Source: Selaginella moellendorffii
Lineage: Eukaryota; Streptophyta; Lycopodiopsida; Selaginellales; Selaginellaceae
NCBI RefSeq assembly: GCF_000143415.4
Contig: NW_003314281.1
Coordinates: 484,833-548,832 of the forward strand
DNA: 64,000 nt
Direction of reading: 5' to 3'
Both the position numbers and the translations under genes were made by a program. Within the stretch, counting starts at the first letter, position 1; each line of letters begins with the position of its first letter. Below, one piece after another: positions 33,960 to 45,479 of this stretch. The notes under the pieces were generated by a model. That model was not told the origin of the DNA. It ran no database searches and saw only the letters and a list, made by a program, of their open reading frames with translations.

Positions 33960-34145
33960 GTAAACTCTAAAAAAGAAAGAAAAAAATCAATCAACATCCA
34001 AAGAAGAAGAAGGTTACTTCATAGGAGATTTGAACTCGCAGCAACTTCGCTCACGCAATTGTAATTCACTAACAGAACTCTAAATAGGAAAGAAAACATT
34101 AATCAACATGAAAAATAAAGCTTCCTTTACTTCATAGAAGATCTC
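33960..34145 (+). repeat. Diverged direct repeat downstream of ARM copy B
   Basis: Same paired block as after copy A (3059-3240). No gene seen in 33875-34265. Confidence 0.55.
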
Positions 34146-34265
34146 CTTTCTGAAATTGTGGTCACCACTCCACGCTGTTTTGAAACTTTCCAAGCATAGA
34201 GTTCGTACTTTTCCGCTGTCACGAAAGTTACATTATTAGAATCAGAACCACGAAGAGGTGAAATA

Positions 34266-34735
34266 CAAGAAGTTTCATGAGCAGCAAAACCTTTCAAAGG
34301 ATATCATCCACCGCTCGAATTTGTCACCGACATCAAGAAGAAAGACTTCTGGAACATTTCCATCTTGCTGTTGACTGAGGGAACCCGAGTTCTTGGCGGA
34401 ATTAGCGAGCTGGACTGGCAGGAGGCAAATTACATGAATACTCTCAACATCCGCTCGCTCGTGTTCGACAGAAAGCAGGCTTTCGACCATAATCAGCACC
34501 CTGCACAGAATTCTAACAGTGTTACAGTTCAATTAAGAAAGATTTATACCAGGGAGTTGACGCCATGGTCTGTGGGAGTCATCTCGTTCGTAAATTTTCT
34601 TCCGACCAGGATCATCAGCCTCATTTTGTACATCCTTCAACTACTAGTCAGTGTCCCGAGGCACAAAAGGAGCTCCTCGACAACTTGATGGCAAGGGACA
34701 TGAAATTCTTAGCTCGCAAGTTCTACAAGCTCGAT
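34266..34735 (+). pseudogene. Decayed ARM-family paralogue, copy B
   Basis: Same relic as at 3365, longer at its 3' end. After the second membrane helix (IISLILYILQLL) the frame shifts, and KELLDNLMARDMKFLARK appears in another frame. That corresponds to ELLNSLMAKDARFLRRF near the C-terminus of the full-length ARM proteins. All ARM repeats in between are missing. Confidence 0.75.
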
Positions 34736-35297
34736 CGAATGATCTTACGTTGGTGTCACTGAGCTCCAAGTTGTAGAAGACCATCGAATCTCGATCACCA
34801 AAGAGAGGACCAGCGTGCCAAGTTCCTTCGTTTAGCTTGATGAAGCGAGGACCATCTATCTTGAAAACCTGGACGCTTGCATGAGAGGGAGGTAAATAGT
34901 AGTGGCCACCAGCGTTGGATCGAACAGCGCCCTCGTGTTGCGATGAAGGATCCACAATGCTGGGAAGAGAGACCGCCATGTACCAAGGATGAGCTCCCAC
35001 AGATCCCAGACACTGCGTCACCCTGGCGTGATGCGTTATCCTTCTGAATCGCAGCCCCGTTTTCTTGAGCTCCATGAGGTAGAATCTGCGCAAAGGAACC
35101 ATCACTCACTCAATCACTACCGAGCCGCTGGAAATTTCGGCCACATTTTGCCTGCACTACCTGGGAATCCCATTCGCGAGATTGAGCTGCGCCTCTCCCG
35201 ATCCATACTCGCATCCGTCGCCGATCTTTCCCAGGAGCTGGCCAAAAGGCCGGAAATTCTCCTCCGTGATCGGCACTGCTCGCAGCTTGAGCCCCAT
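34644..35297 (-). pseudogene. Ureidoglycolate lyase/hydrolase-domain gene, copy B (last exon lost)
   Basis: Exon 1 (35297-35161) and exon 2 (35085-34749) are in frame and match copy C. The 75-bp first intron is preserved with GT/AG ends. The second intron and exon 3 (VVDHTTHVFQDDVLIED in copy C) are removed by a deletion between TTAGCTCGCAA and CTACAAGCTCG near 34720. Translation would run through the former donor (NVRSFDRA...) to a stop at 34644, replacing the normal 18-residue end with about 34 unrelated residues. The conserved core (ITHHARVTQCLGS, then GTWHAGPLFGDRD) remains, so a product is conceivable but unlikely to be normal. Confidence 0.8.
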
Positions 35298-35359
35298 CGA
35301 AGAACCCTAGCCCTGGCAATATCGCCAGCGCAGGAATCGAACCCATTATAGTCAGCCAA

Positions 35360-35399
35360 GTCAACGGTCCATTGGTCAACGAAAGTCAATTCTGGTCAA
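35360..35399 (-). promoter_or_regulatory. W-box cluster upstream of lyase-domain copy B
   Basis: GTCAA at 35360, 35375, 35385 and 35395, the last three at 10-bp spacing as in copies A and C. No gene was recognised in 35400-35736. Confidence 0.55.
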
Positions 35400-36416
35400 C
35401 AGTGTCCAAACGACATCTATCCGCTACGGGCACTGAAACTTAAAGCGTAGAAAGGATATAAGCCATTGTAGCAGCGAATTTATGGCCAGAGAAACTTAAG
35501 GGACAGCAACATTTTTAGAGTTTTCTCATTTTCTTCACTTTGTTCTTGGTTGTGGGCTATTTAATCTTTGAATTGGGAATACAGATGCCATGGTACAAGT
35601 TTAAGATGCCATCACAAGGCATTTACTATCACTGTGAAGTGCATGAAGGAACTTACAGCAATATCTCAACATCCTCATAAGCTCTCCTATAGCAATAGTC
35701 TCTTTAGAACTGTGGCACCCAAATCACATTTAGGGATGACAATGTAAGCCTCAAATTTGCACCCTGCAAAGCCTTGCAAAGGCATGTTTACCTTGCATTT
35801 GAAGACTGATTTTTAATTTGCCTTGCTATTTGAAAGAAATGTTCAATGTTCACTTTGCACTAATGAAGTATAGAAATATTTTAGTGTTGCCACTTGCAAG
35901 GCAAAGAAAATTTGTACTACAATGTAGCGATAGCAACAACAATAACATGGGATTAAAACATTCTTTGCTATTGCCTATGGGAGGGAGAAAAGAAATATAG
36001 ATCAGCAAAATATTGCAAGGCAAAAGCTTCATGATTCCTTTTTTTGTGAAAGATTTAAAATCAGATAAGAAGATAAAAAATTTTCAATAACAGAAGAAGA
36101 AACTAATACTTCAACCAATAAAAAGAGGAAAAAAAATAGAGCATTCAGAACTGAATGGAAACTCAGTTTTCCTTGGATGTATTTTATGGTGGATGTTGAA
36201 GGCAATCAAAGGATAAAATGTACAATATATGTATATGCTAAAAAGGATAATCCTTTTGGTAAAGATCGTTCTTTGACTTTTCAAAAAACTAATTTTAAAA
36301 GAGCATAACAATTCTAAACAACATTAACTAACTATAGTTATTTGGGAAGCAAAGAAGAAGAAAGGGTTATCTATCCTTAAAAATTTACTGCTCAAGAAAA
36401 TTAACACAAGAATAAA

Positions 36417-37956
36417 TTGATTTTTTTAATGCAACACATGTACTTCATTGTGAAGAAGGGATTACCTTTAGAAAGCTATAAATTTTTGTGTGAATTCAAT
36501 AGGTTTATAGGAATGTTGTATATGCCAATCACTGTACAGTATAAGACTTGTGTAAATACTATAAGTGGGAAAAAGTTTGTAAAATGCATAAAAGATATTT
36601 GATGGATAAATGTTTACCAAGATATTTAAATTAGTCCTTATTTTTCTATAATGGTGGATAACAATACTGATAGAAGTTTGGAAGCTCATCTTATCATATA
36701 CATCTCTTTCCATATGCAAGAAAAAAAAACTCTGAATAAAACTTGTTTTTTGAAATTGATGGTAACTAAAGGCTGTAAGTAATTATGAGGCCATCAAAAA
36801 GGTTTTGGAAGAAATGAACCTTAAAAAGGGAAAATGTGTTGCTATTAGAATTAATAAAGCTTTTATTATGGTTGGAGAATAATTTGGTCTAATGACAAAA
36901 TTGAAACATAATATTCCACACTTGCTTGGAATGTATTGCTTAGCACATAGATAAAGTTTAGTGACTATTGAAATTATGCATGCATTTCTTAAGCTTATGG
37001 TTGTTCAAAAGTTATGCAATCAAATTTATAAATGTTTGCATACTTCTAGAAAAAGAGTCATGGCTTTTAGGCCTCTAGAAGATGCTATGAATATACTTAT
37101 ATTAGGTATGCTTCAAATCCACAGTGTACGTTGGTTATCTCATAAAGAAGTCTTAAAGAGAATGATTATCTATTCATATGCTACTTAATATATTTCTAGA
37201 ATTGAATAGTCTAAACAAAATCTTTCAAAGTTGAAACTGTGGATATTGTTAGCATTGCTAGGTATTTAGATAGTATTTTGAAAAGTATCAAAAGAAAATT
37301 TCTAAAAGAGACTCTTGGTGTGAAACACTTAGGTAATTTTGTAGAGGCCACTAAAGATGAATTTATCAAGTTTATAAATGCTGAAGGGGAATAACATAAG
37401 CATGCCTTAGATTATACTCCTATTCCAAAGAGCAAAAGAGATGGGAATGTGAGCTCTTGCTTAGATTTAAACAAAGAGTGTGTTCAGAAACTATACATTG
37501 ATATGTTGGCCAGAATGGGAAAAGATATAGGCATGTTCAATGCTACAAAACTGTTCAACCCAAAGAATAAATCAAATGATAAGGAAAAATTGGATAACAA
37601 CTCTTACAAATGGCTAAATATTTTATTGAACTAGATTGGTGCTCTTGTTGATGGGAAAAATGCAAAGGAGAACTCACAATTGTAATTATTATGCAAAATA
37701 ATCTGTTAACAAAAAATGAGCTAGTGGTTTGGCAAATATACAAAGATGATATTTCCATGATAGATATATATTCTAATTTAATGGAACTATGGAAATTATC
37801 TCTTTGATACCCATGAGCACTATTTGTGCTGAATGTATATTTTCTTATCAAAATCAGTTGAAAACTACTTCAAGATGCTCTCTAAAGATTGAAACTTTAG
37901 ATGATTTGATATTCATCTATTTAAATAGTGATAATGACTACAATAAGATCAATTAG
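36417..37956 (+). pseudogene. hAT transposase remnant, copy B
   Basis: Fragments in order are LPLESYKFLCEFNRF (about 36460-36510); MLQIHSVRWLSHKEVLKR (about 37105-37165), resembling the RWLS region; ECVQKLYIDMLARMGKDIG (about 37476-37535); and a last open stretch at 37813-37956. That stretch contains FSYQNQLKTTSR followed by SLKIETLDDLI, the hAT C-terminal dimerisation region (usual form FSxQNRxKxxxRxxLxIExLxxL). Stops and frameshifts separate the pieces. The order and the end motif identify the family; the subgroup (ZNF862/KIAA1586-like) is inference. Confidence 0.7.
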
Positions 37957-38034
37957 GGGCATGTTTATGATGCATGGCATCAAAAAAAGGAAAAAAGGAT
38001 TTTGTGTGATTGAATTATTTGTATTAAATTTTTA

Positions 38035-38042
38035 TATATATA

Positions 38043-38098
<56 letters not shown>
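38035..38098. repeat. TA dinucleotide microsatellite
   Basis: Nearly uninterrupted TA repeat of about 60 bp within the hAT copy B relic. Confidence 0.95.
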
Positions 38099-38101
<3 letters not shown>

Positions 38102-38204
38102 GGGAGGTATACATTAATTTTTATCTTGCACAATGAAAGACAATTGTAATATTCACAAGAAGGAAAAGAAAGTTTGCCGTGCAAATTTGAGGCTTGTGGC
38201 AGTG

Positions 38205-38695
38205 GCAATAGTGTTCAATAGCAGTCTGCCCTGTCCAAGCTTTGCGTTCGTTACACCACTTCGTAGTACTACTCCTCAAGCCAGCAGAAGGTTCTTAAGT
38301 ATAAGATATAAACATCACTATGTGAGAAGGAACACTCCAGTTTTTTCTTTCCCACCACCTAAGCCTAGTAAGTGGCAAACTATAAGACCTGGTTGAAAGG
38401 GAGAGTTCTGCACAGTACACACTAAAAGATGGCCATGCTGCGTGTTTGAAGCCGACTTTTCTCTAGGCCTGGAAGAAGAAGGTTTAAGTTTATGGAGAAT
38501 TTATAGAGCAAGAGTACAAGATTATATACTATTATTCCCTTCCACGGCTGTGCGATAGTTTGTTGTGCAACAGTAGAAAGGGCACTACCGAGACGAAGAA
38601 AACGGTCTTGTGCGTGTCAGATCATTGTTGTCAAACAACATTGATCGATCTGGAATCGCAGCACTAGTGCTCCAGCGGAAAACATTGATTAGGTC
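38205..38695 (+). promoter_or_regulatory. Truncated MYB promoter fragment
   Basis: Matches 49932-50420 and 30034-30460 up to GCAGCACTAGTGC. It then skips about 500 bp to GCGGAAAACATTGATT and joins the leader of an ARM gene copy. No MYB exon follows. Confidence 0.65.
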
Positions 38696-38762
38696 AGCAG
38701 GCTTAGCTGGAACCACGCAAGAGCCGCCTCCTCAAATGCCCAGAACTCCTTGAACGCTAAAC

Positions 38763-41059
38763 ATGGATTCGAGGAACCGCAGAAAGTTTCAAAGGGCACA
38801 GTCTGAGAATGGAGGACGCCCTCAAGATCCAGCAGCAATTGCCGAGATGGAACGTTACGCGATCCTCTCCGGCTATGCGGGAGATATCCACTCTCGTGGG
38901 CATTGCGGCGAGCACAGCTCGAGCCTCGATCACGCGGCCATTGCGAGCGTAAGCGTGAATCAAACTCCTCCAGCAGCAATTCACGATCTCTTCCGGGATG
39001 CTGTCAAACGATCGCATCTTGCGGCCTGGAACTTGATGATGGAAGCATATGCCCAAACTGAGCAAGCCATCCAACTCTTCCACGAGGCCACGCCCGACGG
39101 TGGAGTGAGGATCGATCTTGTGTCGTTCATCACCATCCTCTCGGCTTGCAGCCATTTGGGGAAGATCCAAATCGCCCGCGATCAATGGTCGCCTATGATC
39201 GCGAGAACCAAAACTTTGGGTTTAGAGAGCAATGTCGGGGGCGAATGACTGCTGCGATCACAGGGCTAGAGGAGCGGCATTTCCTGGCCGTGGCAAGGGT
39301 ATTTTCTTCGCCAATCTCCTCATCCAGTTGTATGGGCGCTGCGGCAGCGCTCTGGATGCGCGATCTCTCTTGATCGCCGAAATACTCCTGGGAACACCTT
39401 CAATGCCGCCGAGCTCTTCGATCGCATCCCGGCTCTTTGATCGAATGTGCCATCGCGCGAAGTGCCAGGGAGGGGAATATTGCGCGATCCAAGAGCCTCT
39501 TTGATCGATGCCCCACTGGAATCTCTTGTTCTGCAAAGTGGTCGTGAAGTCCTATATCCGGAGCTCCAATCTCGACCAGGAAAAGAATATCTTCGATTCC
39601 ATGGCGGATCATGACGTGGCATCTTGGAACTTACACTGTATGCCCAGTTCGGACAAGTTGAGCTTGCCAAGACACTTTTGACGGGATGGAGTTTCGTGAT
39701 CTTGTCTCGTGGAACCCGATGATCGCTGGATATGTGGCGGCATCCAGATCCGGGACTGTCCGGCGGTGATCGATCGTGTCCCAGAGCTCCAGGCCGTGAT
39801 ATGGAACTCAATGATCACAGCGCTCGCGCAGGGGCAAAATCGAGGCAGCAAAATCGAGTTTTGATAGAATGCCGGCCATGTCGTGGACGAATCTACTGCT
39901 GTGCTATCCGCAGAATGATTCCTGGAAGAATTGGACAGGGCGTTCCATCGGCTCCGGAAAACTACGAGAATGCCCAAAATAGGGATTTTTCCAACGCGAG
40001 AGAGATCTTTGATTCCATGCCGGATAAGGACGTGGTGGCGTGGATGGCGATTGTGAAAGCTTAGCTTACCAAGGCTTTGTCGCCCTCGCGAAGAAAATCT
40101 TCGTTCAAATCCCGGAAAAGAATCCAGTCTGGTGGAGCGTGATGCTCCTCGCGTATGCCGAGAGTGGGCACTTTGGCGGGGCCGTGAGGTTCTTCCACGA
40201 GATCCTGCGCAAGACCATCGTCTGCTGAACAGCTCTCCCGCAAGTTTTTGAGCGATCTCGGCGCCGCCAGGAGCATGAAGATGCGCAGCTTGGTTTCCTA
40301 GATGACCTTGGTGTGGGCTTATGCTCGAAACGGGGAAGTCTTCCATCTTATGAATCTCGAACGTTCCGGAACGTTCGGACTTCGTGCAGCCATGTCGGTC
40401 TCGTGGCCTAGGACCACTTCGTCTGCTTGGGGATGGTGCCCAGGAGAGAGCGCTATTGCTGCATGAAGAACTCTGAGCACCGTCGTCAACTCGATGCCAT
40501 TCCTTCCAGACATCGTGATCTGGATGTCGCTGCTGGGAGCTTGTCGCCTGATCCACCGCGAAGCCGATTGAGCTGAGCGAGTCGCGGCGAAGATCTTCGA
40601 GGCTACACGACTGCATACGTGGTTCTCTGGAACATGTACTCGTCGATCTGGAGGAGGGACAAGGTGTCGATGATCCGGAACCTGATGAAGTCGAGGCGAG
40701 TGAGAAAAGTTCCGGGGATCAGCAACATCGAAGTTGGCAGCGAAGTTCACAGTTTCGTGGTGGGGGATCTTTCGCATCCTCACAGCGAAGATATCGTTGC
40801 GGATCTCCAGAGGCTGGCGAGAGAAATGCGGCATGCTGGCTACGTTCCCGACACGAAGGAGATCTTTCATGACGTTGGCGAGGAGCAAAAGGAGGAGCTG
40901 TTGCACTACCACGGCGAAAAGATGGCTGTGGCTTTTGGATTGATCTCGTCGCTGAGGAACTTGCGGGTGTGTGGGGATTGCCACTCGGCTATCAAGTCTG
41001 TATCCAAGATGGTGGTATCTATAACCGTGAGGGATGCTAACCGGTTCCATCACATGTAG
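38763..41059 (+). pseudogene. PPR (DYW class) gene relic, fused to an ARM 5' end, with inverted segment
   Basis: The first 17 or so codons (MDSRNRRKFQRAQSE) and the leader are ARM-gene sequence. From about 38810 the sequence is a decayed pentatricopeptide-repeat gene. PPR units are recognisable on the plus strand, for example LAAWNLMMEAYAQ near 39020 and FFANLLIQLYGRCGSALDAR near 39305. A unit with LIHAYARNGRVIEARAVLAA lies on the minus strand at about 38901-39014, so a short segment is inverted. The 3' end (40619-41059) is an open E/E+ and DYW module: VPGISNIEV, VGDLSHPHSEDI, HGEKMAVAFGL (HxE motif) and LRVCGDCHSAIKS (CxxCH motif). It stops at RDANRFHHM, about a dozen residues before the usual DYW end. 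PPR-DYW proteins edit organelle RNA; this copy cannot be translated whole. Confidence 0.75.
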
Positions 41060-41689
41060 AAACAACAAAAAGAATGATCAGAAAAAAGGAGAAGCGAAAG
41101 CCTCACCTTTAGAGCTTCAGCTCCCTTCCTTCTAGTATAACAAAACTCAAAGGAATGGAAGGAAAAATGGCAGGAACACTTCCTGTGCAGCTCAAGCTCT
41201 CGGCTCTTGAGCTGCTCCAAGACGTAGCTACTAGATCGAAAACGGCCAAGATCTCCACAAATAAAGCTAGATTGGAAAAAGGATATATACATCATTTGAG
41301 AGGCGATGTGTCCAGTCAGCTCAATCTGCGCGCGAGCTGCTTGTCGACCTGGTTTTATCTTTAAATATCACTAAAAGATTTGTGGTCGCTATTGCGTTTC
41401 TAGCTACATGGATTCGAGAACGAAAACAGCCTTCACTGTCTCCGAGATCTTTTCTGAAAAGCTATTCGTTCTAAGATGAAAGGGAAGGTGATATTTTCTA
41501 GCGGTCAATTTTCTACAAGGAGGAATATGCTGAAAACCAAACACTAGTGTATTTGAAGTTTGGGCTAAATTATTCTGCAATTTGAAATTGGCAACTTCCT
41601 TGCTTCACTCCATATCTATGTACTTTGCTATCACTGGGCTATGTGGCTGGAGGTAAGCTAGATTTATTTATGGATAATTGCTTAACAAT

Positions 41690-41875
41690 TTGTTTCAGTT
41701 GTCTGATACTCACTTCAAATACAAGTTATCCATGCTAGTTAGCTTTGCTATTGGAGGAGCTCACATATGTTTTACATTCATTGCTTTACAAGTAGCACAT
41801 GCTTATGCAGGGACATCATCAAATTATGAGATGGTGGATAGGGATACAGGAATGCACTGAGGACGAATCTACCAT
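41690..41875 (+). other. Unidentified sequence relic, inverted partner of 43790-43960
   Basis: Translates as LVSFAIGGAH...ALQVAHAYAGTSSNYEMVDRDTG. A related sequence lies in the opposite orientation at 43790-43960. The origin was not recognised. The rest of 41060-42265 shows no gene; 42060-42230 is AT-rich with no recognised content. Confidence 0.4.
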
Positions 41876-42265
41876 ATGTTTCATATCAGGTATATTTACT
41901 TTTTACCCTTGATCCGGTATTTATCATAGGGTGTGGTGGGAATGGTTATAGTTAATAATGGAAGAGTATATAATTCCATATTGGATATATAAAAATGTTC
42001 TGATGCTAGTAATTTTGTAATTCAGCAGCTTTGGTTAAAAACCAAGTGTTAGTAACATATGTTGTATCCATAATCTCGCTCATTGATTCTATAGACATTG
42101 CACTGAGGATGAGTATTGGACCAGAGGATATGCCAAGCAGGGCATATGCTAAAAATCTGTCAAGCTCCTTGAGGAGTTTGGCATCCTCGTTGTATTCTTT
42201 TCATTGAAGCCTTTGTAAATTTCTATTCGATCAAATGCCTAGCTGTAATCCCAGCATTTGCCAAG

Positions 42266-43364
42266 ATGAGGCAAATGGGTATAATTAAGGCTTTTTACGA
42301 CACTGAGCCCGAGAAAGATCTCGTGCTGTCGGAGCTTTCGTGCAAATCGGGAATTTGGTGGAGGTTTGAGACGATGGCGACGAGGAACTTGGCTCTGCCT
42401 TGTAGAAGGGGTCAAGAGGATGTTTTTCCGGATGCCGGACTCTCGTGTCCTGGAATGGTGATCGAGGCTCGAGCTGTTCTTGCCGCAATGCGCACGAGAG
42501 ATCTTGCGGCCTGGAACTTGATGATGGAAACATATGCTCAAAAAGGGCATTACAGGGAAGCCATCCACGACCACGCTCGATGGCGGAGTGACGATCGATC
42601 TCGTCTCGTTCATCACCGTCCTCTCGGCTTGCAAGATCCTAATCGCCCGCGATCAGTTCGTGTCTATGGTCGCCTATGATCGCTGACTATGGCATCGTTC
42701 CAATGGGATCACTACTCTCGCGAGATCGGAAGGCTTTGCGACGCCGAGAGTTTGCTCGAGACGATGTCTTCGTGCCTGCCTGCCCTCTCCCATCGGCGGA
42801 TTGGTGGAATACAAGAGATGGATCGCCGAAATCCCTCCAATGCCGCCGAGGTCTTAGATCATCCCGGCTCTTCGATCGAATGCCCCATCGCGACGCTTTG
42901 CCAGGGAGCAATCCAAGAGCCTCCTACGCCACAGTGGAATCTCGTGTCGTGCAACGAGGCCGCCTACATCCGGAGCTCCAATCTAGGCCAAGCGAAGAAG
43001 ATCTTCGTTTCCATGCCGGATCACCGTGGTCTCTTGGAACTCGCTCATTACACTGTATGCTCAGTCCGGGCATCTTGCGCTCGCCAAGAACACGTTTGAT
43101 GGGATGGCGTTCCGCGATCTTGTCTCGTATATGTGGCAGCCTCCCGGATCCGCGACTGCCAGGCTATGTTCGATCGCGTCTCAGAGTGACAGTGAACTCG
43201 ATGATCACGGAGCTCGCGCACCAGGGAGAATGCCGGCCAAGGATCTCGTGCCATGGACGAATCTACTGCTGTGCTACGCCCAGAATGGATTCCTGGAAGA
43301 CTCAGACAGGGCTCGCCAACGCAGTGGGATTTGGCCAACTTATTTGTGTTTTAAACTACAATAA
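42266..43364 (+). pseudogene. Second PPR gene fragment, decayed
   Basis: PPR units occur in changing frames: VIEARAVLAAMRTRDLAAWN continuing NLMMETYAQ (about 42460-42545), MVSWNSLITLYAQSGHLALA (about 43026-43085), and DLVPWTNLLLCYAQNGFLED (about 43241-43302). It lacks the E/DYW end and has several frameshifts. It is related to the relic at 38763 but keeps the local order that is inverted there. Confidence 0.7.
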
Positions 43365-43789
43365 TATCAGGCTCACTGGAAGAAGTGGCAAGGATTTTCC
43401 CCATGCCCCCCTCGCACTCTGACAGCACTGCAAATTCTTTACAAACTTTTGCATCAACCACATAATATTACACGAAAGAAGCCATATTTCTTTCTTAATC
43501 GGAAACATTTGCCACTCTTCCACTGTGTCTTTTTTTCATCAGAACCCGTGCAGCCATTTCCCCCATTAACACCACAACAACAATAGAGTTCATGACGCAC
43601 ACCATCCTGTTTCCCCACCTCCAGTCTGGATATAGACGTTTACAGACATAAATTATAGGTATGCAACATGGCTCACATAAAGAAAGTATAGGATATCCAC
43701 CAATCACCTCATATATGTGGTAATGATCTTGCCCTTGGCGGTCACCAAATCCATGATTTGGAAAAAGCCATCTTTTCGAGCCAGGAAAA

Positions 43790-43960
43790 CGGGGTGTTTC
43801 TATGAACCATCTCATTATGGCTGATGTTCCTACAAGAATGTGCTATTGCAGACAAAACTTGCCAAACGATAAACCAGGAGCGATTTAAGACATATGTGTT
43901 TGCTAATGCACTCGCTGCTCCAATAAAATTACTTACCAGCATACAGCACCTGGAGTGCAA
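43790..43960 (-). other. Unidentified sequence relic, inverted partner of 41690-41875
   Basis: Reverse-strand translation gives LVSNFIGAASALANTYVLNR, then SAIAHSCRNISHNEMVHRNTP, related to the forward copy at 41690. No function recognised. The surrounding 43365-44210 holds no identified gene. Confidence 0.4.
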
Positions 43961-44213
43961 GAGAGTAAGGATTCCAATAATAGCTGTAAAAACATCTTAG
44001 AAATAATATTTATGAGACTGTCTTACCTCCAATAATATAGCCCACTGATATATATGTGGTGAGTGAAGCAAACAAGCTGCCAATATCGAGGAATTTAAGC
44101 ACAGGAATCCCTTTACCGGTAAACCATGCATTTGTCGATGGAACTTACTTCCACAACGATTGAAGCAAAATCGATGTCAAGAGAACGTGGAAACACTCAC
44201 TGGACAGTGTCTT

Positions 44214-44420
44214 TCAGTTGCTGTCATTGAATAGATTCTTGTAGAAACAATGCTCCGGCTTGGAAGCAAGGAAAATCTTCTGAGTGAAAATCAAAGACGA
44301 GGATCCCGCACACCAAAACCTGGCGATATCGTGAGCAGCTGGCACGGCATCGTCGTCCCACACAGCTGAATTCGCCATCCAGAAATTCACAGCCTCTGTG
44401 AAGAAATATTGCTCAATCAC
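44214..44420 (-). other. Possible unrecognised coding exon
   Basis: The reverse-strand frame contains FWMANSAVWDDDAVPAAHDI and ends FYKNLFNDSN before a stop. It begins near a TTCTTCACAG acceptor-like site at 44396. An upstream ATG at 44505 followed by a GTGAGC donor at 44437 does not join in this frame. Not recognised; it may be a fragment of a larger decayed gene. No gene was seen in 44506-44770. Confidence 0.25.
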
Positions 44421-44882
44421 AAGAATGCCAGCTCACCGAGAGTAGAGCGGGACGTGAGGATTTGCTGAATACCGTGAGATTCCCAGTCGCGATGCAAGCA
44501 TCCATGGCGCTGGAGATTTAGAGTAGGGGAATATCCTAAGTAAACTGACGGAAAACTTGTAAGTGATCAACCTCATCACTTGCTTGCAATGTTGTATATG
44601 GCAAGGCTTTTTAGTAATGCCTTGGTGAAGATGATCTTGCGGAACTCGAGTAGAATCCTTCCTTTCTTCTAGAGCAAGCCGTCATGGAAGGAAATCTTCG
44701 CGTCGCTGAAGTTGTTCTCTCCTTCGAGTGCTCATCGTTGGATTAGCCCTCTATGATTTCTGGTGTGACAACTGACCGTATTCTTCTCGTCCCAGTCGAA
44801 CTTCATCCTGTGTTCTTCCCAAAGCTTCCACAGGCATTTTCTAGTTTCTGTTCTTCATTTTCTTGTTGGTGGTGCGATGCAG

Positions 44883-45015
44883 ATGGGTCGATCTCCTTGC
44901 TGCGAGAAAATCGGTCTCAACAGGGGTCCATGGACTCGTGAAGAAGACACGCTCCTCACGCAGTATGTCAACGAGCACGGCGAAGGGTCTTGGAGAACGC
45001 TTCCAATGGCCGCAG
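44883..45015 (+). pseudogene. R2R3-MYB exon 1 orphan, copy C
   Basis: Same exon as 51064-51196, with one visible change (LPMAAG for LPKAAG). About 315 bp of intron 1 follow. Within the intron a stretch of about 55 bp (the CGTGCTATCATAG-containing unit) is duplicated. At 45330-45332 the intron stops and the sequence becomes the leader of ARM copy C (AACGAAAGTAGTAGC). Its promoter begins only near 44770, without a TATA box. Confidence 0.85.
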
Positions 45016-45479
45016 GTTTGATCCGCCCAAATCTCATTCCACTCCTTGTCTCTACATTCTCTGAGATTTTTTCTCGTGGTTGCTAGATTTCCTCTAGACA
45101 AGCCATGTTTGCGTCGTAGCTAGTTAGAACGTCCCTATTCTTTTATATACTCCGCTCAAGCTTGATGTTTGCAGTGTCTTTGTCGCAACTAGCAGCATTG
45201 TCAAACAAAGCACTCGTTTTTTATTGATTCGCTCGTGACCAGTCGCTTGAAGTGGTCAGAAGGCTCGTGCTATCATAGATTCGCTCGTGATGAGTAGCTT
45301 GAAGTGCTCGGAAGGCTCGTGCTATCATAGAACGAAAGTAGTAGCTTACTTGCTTATGCCAGCAACATGAGAAAGACATTCAAGCGGCTTTGAAGTCGTC
45401 AATACCACGGTCACCAGGCTTAGCTGGACCCATGCAAGAGCCGCCTCCTCAAATGCCCAGAACTCCTTGAACACTAAAC

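Larger units (their letters stand above)
35745..38196 (+). mobile_element. hAT-like DNA transposon relic, copy B (2.45 kb)
   Basis: Left end AAGCCTCAAATTTGCAC and right end GTGCAAATTTGAGGCTT form a near-perfect 17-bp terminal inverted repeat. Flanks are TGACAATG (35737-35744) and TGGCAGTG (38197-38204). Block C at 49924-49931 carries a single TGGCAGTG with no insert. An 8-bp target duplication and the transposase remnant inside agree with the hAT superfamily. Confidence 0.8.
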
